From: Acidobacteriota bacterium
Lineage (GTDB): Bacteria; Acidobacteriota; Terriglobia; Acidiferrales; UBA7541
Length of the DNA stretch: 61,838 nt
Direction: 5' to 3'
Assembly: GCA_013289695.1 (NCBI GenBank)
Contig: JABCZK010000025.1
Span: forward strand, 1-61,838
This document shows positions 16,974-25,700 of the stretch, in pieces. Positions within the stretch are counted from its first letter, which is position 1. Every line of letters starts with the position of its first letter. The notes beneath the pieces are model-generated. The model had not been told where the DNA came from and searched no databases. It saw only the letters and a program-made list of their open reading frames with translations. The position numbers and the translations under genes were made by a program.

Positions 16974-18023
16974 CTACCAACGTAACAAAACTAACTCCGC
17001 ACAAAAGCCCGGACCCATCGCGGCCAAGATGCTCAGCGAGCCTGGCTCCGGTCGCCGGTTGCTGTACACGTCCTCGAGAACCAACAGTACGGACGTGGAT
17101 GAAATATTTCCTACGCGCCGCAAGCAAGCCCATGACGCCGACAAATCATCGGCGGTAATTCCCAAAGCGGTCGCGGTGGCTTCCAAAACTTTGGGGCCGC
17201 CGGTGTGCATGATCCAGGATTTGATATCCGAGCGCTTGGCGCCATTTTCGGCGAGGAAAGCGTCCACATCTTTGCCCAGATGCTTCGTCACCATCTCCGG
17301 GACTTCCGGAGATAGTACGATGCGGAAACCCTTCTCAGAGATGTCCCACCCCATGACCTTCTCGCTATGCAGATAGAAGCTGGACTTGGTGGCGAGGATT
17401 TCGGGGCCGTCTGCCTTGCGATTGGAGCCGGTCACGATGGTCGCGGCTGCGCCGTCGCCGAAGAGCAGCGCAGAAATCAGGTGAGCCATCGAGAGGTCGT
17501 CGCGTTGCAGAGTAAGCGAGCACAATTCCACGGACAAAAGCGCGGCCGCCTGGTCCGGATAAGCCTTCACATAATCCGCAGCACGCGAAATTCCGGCGGC
17601 GCCGGCGACGCAGCCCAGTCCGAAAATTGGAATGCGTTTGATATTGGGCGAAAGGCCCATGCGATTCACCAGGCGCGCGTCCAGAGACGGAGCGGCAATG
17701 CCGGTGACGGATGTCACAAAAATCGCGCCAAGGTCTTTCGGCACCAGTCCCGCTTTGTGTAGCGCCTTGCAAAGAGATTCTTCGCCGAGTTCCAGCGCGT
17801 GCGCGATCCAGGTGTTGTTGGCCTGGCCCCACGTAGTCAGCTTTTCATAGTAATCAATTGGTTCGACCAGATACCGGCCCTCGACCTGCATGCTCTCGTC
17901 GAGACGGTCGAGGATGTCGGGATTCGACAACCGATGACGCCAATCGTTCTTCAGCGCCTCCGTCAGAATCTCTTGTTTGTAGTAGTACTCTGGAAAAGCG
18001 CTCGCGACGCTGGCAATCCTCAT
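16974..18023 (-). CDS. Type III polyketide synthase (chalcone/stilbene synthase-like)
   Basis: 349 aa, ATG with AGGAGC RBS. Homodimeric condensing enzyme that extends an acyl-CoA with malonyl-CoA without a carrier protein. Thiolase-fold active site is complete: nucleophile C138 in FGLGCVAGAAG, His273 in WIMHTGGPKVLEA, Asn306 in VGNISSTSVL, and the closing AAMGPGFCAELVLLRW. These separate it from FabH, which has a different C-terminal ending. Long-chain starters and alkylpyrone or alkylresorcinol products are common for bacterial members. Next genes: FAD oxidoreductase and YceI protein. Confidence 0.88.
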   Translation of the reverse strand: MRIASVASAFPEYYYKQEILTEALKNDWRHRLSNPDILDRLDESMQVEGRYLVEPIDYYEKLTTWGQANNTWIAHALELGEESLCKALHKAGLVPKDLGAIFVTSVTGIAAPSLDARLVNRMGLSPNIKRIPIFGLGCVAGAAGISRAADYVKAYPDQAAALLSVELCSLTLQRDDLSMAHLISALLFGDGAAATIVTGSNRKADGPEILATKSSFYLHSEKVMGWDISEKGFRIVLSPEVPEMVTKHLGKDVDAFLAENGAKRSDIKSWIMHTGGPKVLEATATALGITADDLSASWACLRRVGNISSTSVLLVLEDVYSNRRPEPGSLSILAAMGPGFCAELVLLRW

Positions 18024-18242
18024 CGAATAGGCTCCTAATTTGGGACTAATTGGTTCCGAAGAATAGTATCGCGAGAAGCGCCAATATCAACAAGGTGTTT
18101 TGTAAAAAGCTATCTAAGCGGCAGGTGAGGCCTTTCCGGGCTTGCGGGAACCAGCGATTCAGGGCGTGAAAGCAGCCGTGGCCAGAATGCATGTGCGAGC
18201 AAGAACCGAAAATTTCCCTGCGGACTGGAAAAGCGCCGGACG

Positions 18243-18279
18243 AAAAAAATCCTCGGGTCTGGGGGCGCAGACCCGAGGA
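18243..18279 (-). terminator. Strong Rho-independent terminator (minus strand)
   Basis: Perfect 12-bp stem TCCTCGGGTCTG / CAGACCCGAGGA with a 6-base loop, followed on the minus strand by seven T. It lies just downstream of the two small minus-strand genes (18328-18737) and separates them from the PKS unit. Bases 18024-18242 hold no gene. Confidence 0.88.
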
Positions 18280-18327
18280 CGGGGGTGAGGGACGCTGGGC
18301 CGAAAACTTTTTTAAATCATGCCGCGC

Positions 18328-18519
18328 TTAGTAATTCCAGCGGCGCATTGCCAGAGACGCGCGAAACACAAGTTGAAGTGCTATCACGATCATTGTGTCG
18401 CGAAACGCGACTGCTTTTTCGCGCATTACCGAAACCTTTGAGGTATCGGGAAAAGGCAGCGCTTGGGCCGTAGCCGTGCGGCTGTGTGACTTCCAAACCG
18501 TGCCCGTCAGCGTGCTCAT
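18328..18519 (-). CDS. Small hypothetical protein
   Basis: 63 aa, ATG preceded by a G-rich RBS (AGGGGGCAGGGC). Residues 39-57 (FRDTMIVIALQLVFRAS) could be a weak membrane or amphipathic helix. No known family recognised. It starts 11 bases after the stop of the 68-aa gene and is followed by the strong terminator at 18243, which supports a real transcript. Could still be chance. Confidence 0.45.
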   Translation of the reverse strand: MSTLTGTVWKSHSRTATAQALPFPDTSKVSVMREKAVAFRDTMIVIALQLVFRASLAMRRWNY

Positions 18520-18530
18520 GCCCTGCCCCC

Positions 18531-18737
18531 TTAATTCACTACGTAAACCGGATTGTCATGTTCGACGGCCAGCACCATGGATTTGAAGATGTCCACGTCC
18601 CAGCTGTCGGCGATTCGCAAACGTACGACTTCCGTGGTTTCCGAAACCAGGCGCCCGCGCAGCGGTACCCGCAGGTTCCCTGCTACCACGCGAAGAATGA
18701 CTGACTGCCCCATCCAGATCGCGTAACCACCTACCAT
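18531..18737 (-). CDS. Small conserved-looking protein, PilZ-like in appearance
   Basis: 68 aa from ATG at 18737 with a very strong RBS (AGGGGGGA, 3-4 bases upstream). Sequence runs IWMGQSVILRVVAGNLRVPL then RGRLVSETTEVVRLRI and ADSWDVDIFKSMVLAVE. The beta-rich pattern (RGRLVSE, VRLRI, WDVDIFKSMVLAVE) recalls the compact barrel of PilZ-type proteins, but the RxxxR and DxSxxG c-di-GMP motifs are absent. The longer frame back to 18848 has a poor start. First gene of a two-gene unit with the 63-aa gene. Confidence 0.6.
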   Translation of the reverse strand: MVGGYAIWMGQSVILRVVAGNLRVPLRGRLVSETTEVVRLRIADSWDVDIFKSMVLAVEHDNPVYVVN

Positions 18738-18961
18738 TTGTCCCCCCTCATGAGCCTGCCTTCCTCGAACAACTACATTTTCGGACAGGGGTCCGACCTG
18801 ACCAATGGTACAGGTGGCTAGGAACGCTAGGAGGGTAGTACTAGACACCTGCTAGTGCTTGGGTGTGATGGCTAAAGTCTTTTCTGTTATCGTGTTTACA
18901 GCGGTTTGGCCGTGTTTCAGGGCCTTCAGCACCCGTCGAGAGAGCGAGGTTTCCCTACTAA

Positions 18962-19600
18962 ATGGTCGAGCTATTGAAGGAGCTTCTGCACCGTCTTTCC
19001 GACGTCCGCGCGCTGGTGGCGCTGGGCGGGATGGTCATGGTCTGCGGGATCGTCTTCGTCGAGACAGGGCTGTTCGTGGGCTTCTTCCTGCCGGGCGATT
19101 CCCTGCTGGTCACTGCCGGAGTAGTGGCCGCGGATAAAGCTTCCGGCTTGCAGCTGCTGTGGCTGCTGCCGCTGGTAACGCTTTGTGCGATTGCCGGGGA
19201 CCAGGTGGGCTACTGGATCGGACGCACCATGGGCGAACGCCTCTATCAGCGCGAGGACTCGCGATTTTTTAAGCAGAGCCACCTGCTGCGCGCGCACGAG
19301 TTTTACGAAAAGTACGGCTCGCGCACTATTATCATGGCGCGCTTCATGCCCATCGTTCGCACCTTCTGCCCGCCCGTAGCGGGCGCCGCGAAAATGCACT
19401 ACACGCGCTACCTGCTGTTCGACATCATGGGCGGAATCCTGTGGGTATGGAGCATGATCCTGCTGGGCTACACACTGGGCAGCACCGTGCCCAATATTGA
19501 CAAGCGCATCCATTACGTAATCGCCGTCGTGATTTTTCTTTCTCTGCTCCCCGCGATTTATTCCGCCTGGAAAGCACGCACCAAGAAGATCGCAGCCTGA
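18962..19600 (+). CDS. DedA-family membrane protein
   Basis: 212 aa. SNARE-associated/VTT-domain protein of the inner membrane; family members act as lipid scramblase-like or undecaprenyl-phosphate recycling proteins. Visible: FVETGLFVGFFLPGDSLLV, the GDQVGYWIGRTMGER segment, and FYEKYGSRTIIMARFMPIVRTFCPPVAGAAKM with the conserved Arg and the Pro/Gly loop. Four to five hydrophobic segments. Single gene, divergent from the small minus-strand pair, convergent with DUF983. Confidence 0.92.
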   Translation: MVELLKELLHRLSDVRALVALGGMVMVCGIVFVETGLFVGFFLPGDSLLVTAGVVAADKASGLQLLWLLPLVTLCAIAGDQVGYWIGRTMGERLYQREDSRFFKQSHLLRAHEFYEKYGSRTIIMARFMPIVRTFCPPVAGAAKMHYTRYLLFDIMGGILWVWSMILLGYTLGSTVPNIDKRIHYVIAVVIFLSLLPAIYSAWKARTKKIAA

Positions 19601-19645
19601 TTGCAGCAAGCCAAAGCTAATCCAGATGCAGCGATTCGCGGAGAC

Positions 19646-20038
19646 CTATGGCCGTGTTGGAGGCGTCCAAGACTCCAGCCAGAAATCCAGATGCAGCCAC
19701 AGGCTGTAAGCGTATGGCATCAGCAGGAACGAGAGCGGAACAGCGAACAGGACCCAGAGCGCGAAGCGGCCGTCATGGGAGACAGCTTTCAAGTCGGGCA
19801 GAAGAAGCGAGACCAGAAAAACGGGGATGACGACCGCGAGCGTCAGGCCATAGGTGATGATCATGCCGCCGATGTAGTAACCCTGCTCGCGGAAGAAGGA
19901 GAGCCCGCAGCGCGGACACTCCGGAAAAATCTTATTCGGCCAACGTGCGAGCACGCGTCCCTGCTGGCAAAAGGGGCAGCGCAGGCGGAGCGCGCCGCGA
20001 ACGGCACTGCGAAAGGGCGGGCGGATTGCTTTCTGCAT
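19646..20038 (-). CDS. DUF983-family zinc-ribbon membrane protein
   Basis: 130 aa from ATG at 20038; the open frame extends 60 codons further but without family features. Residues about 17-45 hold two CxxC knuckles (LRCPFCQQGRV, FPECPRCGLSF) likely binding zinc, followed by REQGYYIGGMIITYGL and two membrane helices. This is the DUF983 plan. Function in the family is unknown. Confidence 0.85.
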   Translation of the reverse strand: MQKAIRPPFRSAVRGALRLRCPFCQQGRVLARWPNKIFPECPRCGLSFFREQGYYIGGMIITYGLTLAVVIPVFLVSLLLPDLKAVSHDGRFALWVLFAVPLSFLLMPYAYSLWLHLDFWLESWTPPTRP

Positions 20039-20270
20039 CTTGGATGATCGGGCTGCAACAGTGTACCGCCATCGTCGATGTCGAGCATCTGGATGTTGCG
20101 TCGCGCGAATAGCCACTCTCGCTCTCTGCCTGACGCGCTCGAACTCTCGCCTAAGCAAGGGAGTCTCGCACCGACTTTGATCGCGAGCCTCTCGCTTCGC
20201 GGCGCGAAACTCCCGCAACGATCAGGGTCGTTGCATTCACGCGCCATGATTCTCCCACGCGAGGCGTGAA

Positions 20271-21439
20271 TCACTGCCAGATGAACCCATGCCGAACGCC
20301 GTTTGCGTCGGTATAAAACCCCGCCACCGCTCCGTTCACGTTGATGCCGCGGGGATCGGTGCCCAGGCTCGTGGCTGAAAGGGGAAGTTGCGCCGCGTTT
20401 GGGTCATCGAAACTGACGAAGGTCCCGTCGGGCTGGCGCAGGTATCCGTGGCGCACCAGATTCGCGTCTCGGTAAATTCCCACCACCGTGCCGCTATCAT
20501 TGATTGCCTCGGCCAAAGAGCTGTGCCCCCGCCCTGTGGAGGATCGAAGATCGTGTACGTTCCGTCCGCGGTGCGCACCAGACTGTGGGTCGCACCGATT
20601 CCGTTCACGACACCCACACCGATCCCGCCCACGATTGTGCCGCTGGCGTTCATGCCCAGGATGTCGGTCCCGAAGTTAACCTCGGCAACCGCGCCCGGCG
20701 CGTCCAGAATCGTGATGCTGCCGCTTGAGTCGCGCAAGAAACCGTGACGGACGTAGCTAATGTCAGTGTAAGTGCCAGCCACGGCCCCGCTCGCTGTGAT
20801 CTGGAATGGAATCACGATTTCAATCTGCACCCCGCTGCCGGTCGGGTCGAACGTTGTGAACGTCCCGTCCGGCGCGCGCAGATAACCGTGGGCGCCATTC
20901 GAATCCAGGAATCCACCAGCCACCGTGCCGTTATCGTTGATGGATTGCGCGCCCGAGCCCGGGTTGCTGTTTGGAGGATCGAACGTGGTGATGGTGCCGT
21001 CCGCACTGCGCACGAAACTATGTTCGTCCTCTAGCGCATCTAAGTAGGCCCCGACGGCGTCACCCGCCGCATCGATCCCAGAAATGTTGGCACCCTGGTT
21101 TCCGTCGCCCGGAACGTCAACTGTCGTGATAGCGCCTGCGGCGTTTCGAATAAATCCGTGGATGAAGCCGTTCGCATCGTAGTAATACCCTGCCACCTCG
21201 CCCTTGAGATTGACTACCAATGCAATCGTGCCTTGCTCGCTGCTCGTCCCGGCTTCGGCTACATCGATCGTCGTAAAAACTTGCGGAGGAGGTGCCCCGC
21301 CACTCGGCATACCGGACGAGCCGCCTCCGCATCCAACCTGGACGCCGCAAAGCAACCCAACCACGATCGTCGCCCATACGCTCGCTCTTCGATGCTCTCG
21401 ACAACAACAATTCTCCGGCTGCCTGACGCCTCGCTCCAT
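20271..21439 (-). pseudogene. HAF-repeat lipoprotein gene with a one-base frameshift
   Basis: From ATG at 21439 (RBS GGAGGG) it has a signal peptide with lipobox (VVGLLCGVQVGCGGG), then a string of about 40-residue repeats of the HAF type. Each repeat has H-G-(F/Y)-(I/L)-R, then DGT-(F/I)-T-T-F-D-P, then INDNGTVAGGF-like text. After the fifth repeat the frame breaks at a C5 tract (20526-20530; G5 on the coding strand). Adding one base restores GGGHSSLAEAINDSGTVVG and two more repeat units ending HGFIWQ at 20271. Either a true pseudogene, phase variation, or an assembly error. Beyond surface or secreted location no function can be given. Confidence 0.8.
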
Positions 21440-22001
21440 GGCACCCTCCACGCCTCTGATGATTCCCTGGGAACGAAAAGCGACGCGGATTATACACAAG
21501 ATTACTGCACTTGTGTTGTAACCCCAGGCACCGAGTTGGTCGGCGTTACATCCTGATAAGTGAAATTCGGACTGACGTGAAAGCATTGCTGCTACCGAGG
21601 CTAACGCCCGATTCTCGCGATTCTCGAAAACTGATCCGCCTCTGGACTTTCACCAGCATTGTCCAGGACCTCGCAGCTACCTCTGCGCGCCCCACTGGAT
21701 TTTCGAGCAGTCCGCTAAAACGCAAAACGGGGAGCCTGGCGGCTCCCCGCTTGCTTCGTCCGTAGCCGCCGCGATGCCGAAGGCGTCGCTGGCGGCGCGC
21801 ACCGCAAGAGCGGTGTGAAAACGGCGTCTATCTTAGACTACTCTGCCCGGTGGAGTCATACAAATCCCTCCGTGCGTCACGACTACAAGCCCGTTTTACT
21901 CCCGCGCACCGGTGAATGCAACCGGAAAATCTTGCGAGCAGAGCGCGCGCAAAAAAGCTCCAGCTACCCGGAAGGCAAGAAGAAAAATTACAACCGGCGA
22001 G
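21440..22001. other. 562-base intergenic stretch
   Basis: Holds the promoter side of the HAF gene and, at 21728-21749, a terminator for the methyltransferase gene. No reading frame with credible features; one longer plus-strand frame (21815-22177) has no recognisable domain and overlaps the methyltransferase. Confidence 0.5.
21716..21749 (-). terminator. Rho-independent terminator (minus strand)
   Basis: 9-bp stem CGGGGAGCC/GGCTCCCCG with 4-base loop, followed on the minus strand by TTTTGCGTTTT. It lies 250 bases after the bactofilin-methyltransferase unit. Confidence 0.7.
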
Positions 22002-22697
22002 TTATTTCAGCAAGAGCGCTTCGCGGACCTGGTCGCGGCCGACGAACGTTTTGGACGAGCGGAACTTCCCGAAGATATCCAGAATCTCGCGATTCTGAAA
22101 CACGCGCGCATGCACCGCGAGCGTGGGAGTCGGCACCAGCTCCAGCGTTTGCGAATCCACGACCTTGTAGCGATTGAAACGCTCAGGCGCGCGGCTGTGA
22201 AATGAAGCCAGCACCGCGCCGCCGGGCCGCATCACTGTGTAAATCCGCTCCATCACGCGCGGCAAAAGTTCGGCGTCCAGATAGTCGAACAGGTCCCAAG
22301 CCAGCACACCGTGAAAATGATCTTCGGGATACTGCAAAGCGGTATCGAGAAATTTCCCGGCCAGCATTCCTTGTGAGACGCGAGCGTTCCCGTCGCCCAC
22401 AGGTGCACTGCGCAAAGTTTCTTCCTCCGCGTGCAGGAATTCCTTCCAGGAGCGCAGCAGGTCTTCGGTGGACAGCCGGAAGCCTTTCTCGATGAAAAAC
22501 ATCACGGTGGACTGGAACACGGCGCCGAGGTCCAGAATCTTGCCCTGGCGTTCGTCACTGAGCAGCCACAGAAATTCCTTCAGCCCGTTCGAGACACGGG
22601 TGTTGGCGGAAGGAGCGGTCGCCGCTTCCGCTCCCGGTTTCACGGGCGCGCGGGCCGTCGCCGTGGAACCCAGTCTGTTCTTGGCGGTCCAGTCCAT
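22002..22697 (-). CDS. Class I SAM-dependent methyltransferase-like protein
   Basis: 231 aa. Motif I is weak but visible (GKILDLGAVFQSTV), followed by a D/E-containing loop, GVLAWDLFDYLDAEL (motif II-like acidic loop after the strand) and VMRPGGAVLASFHS (post-II region typical of class I methyltransferases). The first 35 residues are Ala/Pro-rich. It starts 8 bases after bactofilin, RBS GAGGAG. Substrate unknown; the pairing with bactofilin suggests an envelope or cytoskeletal role, by inference. Confidence 0.75.
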   Translation of the reverse strand: MDWTAKNRLGSTATARAPVKPGAEAATAPSANTRVSNGLKEFLWLLSDERQGKILDLGAVFQSTVMFFIEKGFRLSTEDLLRSWKEFLHAEEETLRSAPVGDGNARVSQGMLAGKFLDTALQYPEDHFHGVLAWDLFDYLDAELLPRVMERIYTVMRPGGAVLASFHSRAPERFNRYKVVDSQTLELVPTPTLAVHARVFQNREILDIFGKFRSSKTFVGRDQVREALLLK

Positions 22698-22705
22698 GAA
22701 GCGCG

Positions 22706-23329
22706 CTAACTCCTCGGCGCCGCGGCAACGGCGGTTTTGCGCTTCTCGGCATTCACCGGACTCGCCGCTGCGGTCGCTGGCGAACTCTTGCCGCCGGAAG
22801 AATCGGCCGCGCTACCGGGGCGCGTCATTTCCACTTTGCCGCGGAAACGCGCGCCATCTTCGATGCGGATGCGCCGCGTCAGCACGCTGCCCTGCACGTG
22901 GCTCGCCGGGCCCATGCGCACGTTGTCGCGAGCATTCAGATTTCCCTGCACGTTGCCCTCGATTTCAATCTCCGGCGCTTCGATATCCGCATTCACCCGG
23001 CCGCTCGTGGCGACGGTTACCCGCCCGTTGGCCAAGTGAATTTTCCCGTGCGTTTCGCCTTCAACGACGAGGTGGCAATTGCCCGAAATCTCCCCGCGGA
23101 TTTTCAGGCCCGCGCTGATGGTCGAGACGGTGGTAATCGCCGCCGCCACATCTGGCGCGATCGCCGGAGTGGATGTAAATGCCGCAGCAGCGGGTGCTGC
23201 TGCTTCAGACGTTGTTGAATTTTCCGCAGGTGGGGTCGCTGATGAATTTAGATTCGAAGTGGTTGCGCCCGGTTCTGCTGCATCTCCGCCCGGCGAAGTG
23301 GGCTTCACTTCTTCGGTTTTACGCCACAT
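22706..23329 (-). CDS. Bactofilin (polymer-forming cytoskeletal protein)
   Basis: 207 aa, ATG with GGGAGGA RBS. Disordered Ala/Thr/Pro-rich N-terminus (1-70), bactofilin beta-helix core (about 72-170: GLKIRGEISGNCHLVVEGET, GKIHLANGRVTVATSGRVNA, IEIEGNVQGNLNARDNV), then a basic Ala/Lys tail. Bactofilins self-assemble into filaments that organise envelope proteins. First gene of a pair with the methyltransferase. Confidence 0.93.
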   Translation of the reverse strand: MWRKTEEVKPTSPGGDAAEPGATTSNLNSSATPPAENSTTSEAAAPAAAAFTSTPAIAPDVAAAITTVSTISAGLKIRGEISGNCHLVVEGETHGKIHLANGRVTVATSGRVNADIEAPEIEIEGNVQGNLNARDNVRMGPASHVQGSVLTRRIRIEDGARFRGKVEMTRPGSAADSSGGKSSPATAAASPVNAEKRKTAVAAAPRS

Positions 23330-23498
23330 ATGGGTTCCTCCCCTGTATCTCTGAGACTCCCGCGGGGGGTGGCAGGGGTCCTGATGTGATGCACGAACTA
23401 TATTACAGAGACGTGCTGCAACGATAGAGGCTGGCGTACTTAAATGACAACGCGCCGCGAATCCGCCAGCCCCGCCGCCAATTGCTCAGCCCTGTTGC

Positions 23499-24173
23499 TC
23501 AAGTAGTTCGGACGTCATTATGCCGCATCTCCCACAGCGCGTGCAGGTATCCACCCAATTCGTGAAAAAATATCCCGACGCCTTCCGCGGTGCGCCACCA
23601 GCTTTGCGGGTCGTAATCATTATCCGGCGCGGAAATCACGCGCAGCTGGGTTCCCGCCGGCAAGCTGCGTTCGTAAATGTATTCCGACCTGCGCGTGTGG
23701 TAATTCGAAGTAACCAGCAGGATTTTTTTCCATCCATGCGCAGCCACCAGTTCACTTACCACCAATGCCTCGTCGCGCGTATCTTCCGCGCGGTGATTCA
23801 GCGGAATGATCGCGGCGGCCGGCACGCCGTGATCCACCAAATCGCGCTTCATCAGGTCGGTGGTGCTGGCGTAGGAACGCAACGATCGCCCGGTCGCCAC
23901 CACTCGCGGCGCCATGCCGGACCTGAACAGCGCCGCCGCTCGCGAAGCGCGCACCGCATCGAAATTGTCGCCGCTCAGCACCACAATGGCGTCCGAATTC
24001 TCCGGCGCGTCGTCCACAATCCAGAATTCTCCGGCGAAACGCAGCAGCGGCACGCGCACCAGATACAAAATCACCAGAAACACCACGAAGCAAATCAGGA
24101 ACAGCAGCTTGAAGATGATTCCGCCGCGCTGCGGGTCCGGTTCGGCGAAGCGCGTGGCGGCGAGGCTGGTCAT
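23499..24173 (-). CDS. YdcF/SanA-like (DUF218) membrane protein
   Basis: 224 aa. One N-terminal membrane helix (IIFKLLFLICFVVFLVILYLV), then the DUF218 domain outside: ENSDAIVVLSGDNFDAVRA, RSLRSYASTTDLMKRDL, and LLVTSNYHTRRSEYIYE. This matches YdcF/ElyC/SanA proteins linked to envelope polysaccharide metabolism. Overlaps the galT-like stop by 4 bases (ATGA at 24170-24173), so the two are coupled. Confidence 0.88.
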   Translation of the reverse strand: MTSLAATRFAEPDPQRGGIIFKLLFLICFVVFLVILYLVRVPLLRFAGEFWIVDDAPENSDAIVVLSGDNFDAVRASRAAALFRSGMAPRVVATGRSLRSYASTTDLMKRDLVDHGVPAAAIIPLNHRAEDTRDEALVVSELVAAHGWKKILLVTSNYHTRRSEYIYERSLPAGTQLRVISAPDNDYDPQSWWRTAEGVGIFFHELGGYLHALWEMRHNDVRTT

Positions 24174-25150
24174 TTTCCCGGGTCAATCTGGCGCAAACTT
24201 TCGGCGGCCTGCTCGGGCAAGGTCCCGTTGAAATAAACTTCCTTAATGCTGTAGGACTTGCTGCGCTGCTCGACGATCGGAAGAATCTCGATATGCCAGT
24301 GATAATCTCCCGCGATGGTGCGCCAATATTCGCTCAGCTCGCCTTTGGTTTGCTGCGTGTTGGGCGCCGTGTGCACTACTAAATGATATCCCGGAGCAAC
24401 CTGCAGCAATCGCCGCAGCGTGCGCCCTAACAAGACGGCCAGATTGTGGCGATTTTCTCCGGGCAGCGGCGCCTCAAATTGGTGATTGTGAGTGTGCGGC
24501 AGCAGCCAGACTTCATACGGCACGCGCGAAGCGTAGGGGCAGAGCGCGTGATAATCGCCGGCGTTGTCCACCATGCGCTTGGCCTGGCGCATTTCCTGGC
24601 GCAAAATGTCGCAAAAAACGCAGCGTTCGCGTTCGCGATACCATTCGCGCGCGGAACGCAGCTCGTACAAAATGCGCCGCGGCACGAAAGTGGTGGCGGT
24701 GATCTGCGAATGCGCGTGCGGCCACTCCTCGCCCGACTGCACGCCTTGATTCTTGAACACGGTCACGTATTTGAAGCGCGCGTCGCGTTTTAGATCGGCG
24801 GTGCGCCGCGCCCAGGCGTCCAGCACGCGCTCGATTTCCTGGTCGCTCAACTGCGCAAGCGCGCGCGTGTGGTCTTGCGTCTCCACCACGATTTCGTGCG
24901 CGCCGACCGCGGCCATGCGGTCGTAGATGCCTTCGGCGCTGCGCCCAGTTTCGCCTTCGATGCGATACAGCGGACGAAAATGCGGGTACACGCGCACTTG
25001 CCACTTGCCGTCGGAAGGCAAATCGAGCAGCGAGTGAATCTCCAGGCGATTTTCCGGGCACAGCGGGCACGGATCGGCCAGCACCTTGTCGCGTTCCGGA
25101 TGCCCTGCCATCACCCAACTGCGCGTGATCGGGTCTTTGCGAAGTTCCAT
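24170..25150 (-). CDS. galT: Galactose-1-phosphate uridylyltransferase family protein
   Basis: 326 aa. GalT swaps UMP between UDP-glucose and galactose-1-phosphate (Leloir pathway). Zn-binding Cys pair C28/C31 (CPLC), the first-domain HIT-like motif EEWPHAHSQI with H145-A-H147-S-Q149 in place of the usual HPHxQ, and a CVFCDIL segment. Length is close to the family (about 340). The nucleophilic His (second in the motif) is kept. No galK or galE is adjacent; the coupled gene is the YdcF-like protein. Nucleotide-sugar or ADP-glucose-type variants are possible. Confidence 0.85.
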   Translation of the reverse strand: MELRKDPITRSWVMAGHPERDKVLADPCPLCPENRLEIHSLLDLPSDGKWQVRVYPHFRPLYRIEGETGRSAEGIYDRMAAVGAHEIVVETQDHTRALAQLSDQEIERVLDAWARRTADLKRDARFKYVTVFKNQGVQSGEEWPHAHSQITATTFVPRRILYELRSAREWYRERERCVFCDILRQEMRQAKRMVDNAGDYHALCPYASRVPYEVWLLPHTHNHQFEAPLPGENRHNLAVLLGRTLRRLLQVAPGYHLVVHTAPNTQQTKGELSEYWRTIAGDYHWHIEILPIVEQRSKSYSIKEVYFNGTLPEQAAESLRQIDPGK

Positions 25151-25298
25151 CAGCCCTCAAGCCACAAAATCAAACGCGTCATCTTATAACGTGGGCTGTG
25201 CGAGGGCAAAAGATAACGCGCAGTAGCGTTCGTAGCGGCGGATTCTCCTAGAGGTTCCCAAGGCGATTCTGAACGATACATCGCGCTGAGATTACTAT

Positions 25299-25691
25299 AT
25301 GTTCGACATGAATAGCGAAGCAGCAGTCATCAGAGCCTTCATACTCTCCAGCAAGCGGGACAGGTATTTAGAATTTCTGACCAACCCTAAAGGGAGGGCG
25401 AAGTTCATCGCTCAACTCGCGCACTTCAAGCATTTGAATCCAAACTTTGCTTGCAGCATTCCCGGCGGCCAAACAAATCCTGCTTCACTCCAGAAGCTGC
25501 TAGTGGCGAGGGGCGCCGGTTCCAAATGTTGGGTCATTTCGGAAAATCGCGAGCTAGACTGTCAGGAGATGGACTTGGAAGCCGCGTTGAAAGACACGAT
25601 CGGCCGTCAGAGGGGGACTTTCATTTCGTGCGTGCCAGGACAGTCAGCGTACTCCGCGGACGAAGACGACAGATTCATCTTGCAGCGTTAG
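25299..25691 (+). CDS. Conserved-looking hypothetical protein
   Basis: 130 aa cytoplasmic protein with no signal peptide or membrane segment. The N-terminal third reads IRAFILSSKRDRYLEFLTNP then KGRAKFIAQLAHFKHLNP, a charged helical text that looks like a real coding sequence. No domain recognised. It is convergent with the NuoI-like gene. Confidence 0.6.
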   Translation: MFDMNSEAAVIRAFILSSKRDRYLEFLTNPKGRAKFIAQLAHFKHLNPNFACSIPGGQTNPASLQKLLVARGAGSKCWVISENRELDCQEMDLEAALKDTIGRQRGTFISCVPGQSAYSADEDDRFILQR

Positions 25692-25700
25692 CGCGAGCCT

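Noticed and set aside
20520..20545. Programmed -1 frameshift in the HAF-repeat gene
   Set aside because: The in-frame codons GGC GGG GGC do not form a proper X_XXY_YYZ heptamer and no downstream stimulatory structure is evident; indel or homopolymer error is more likely.
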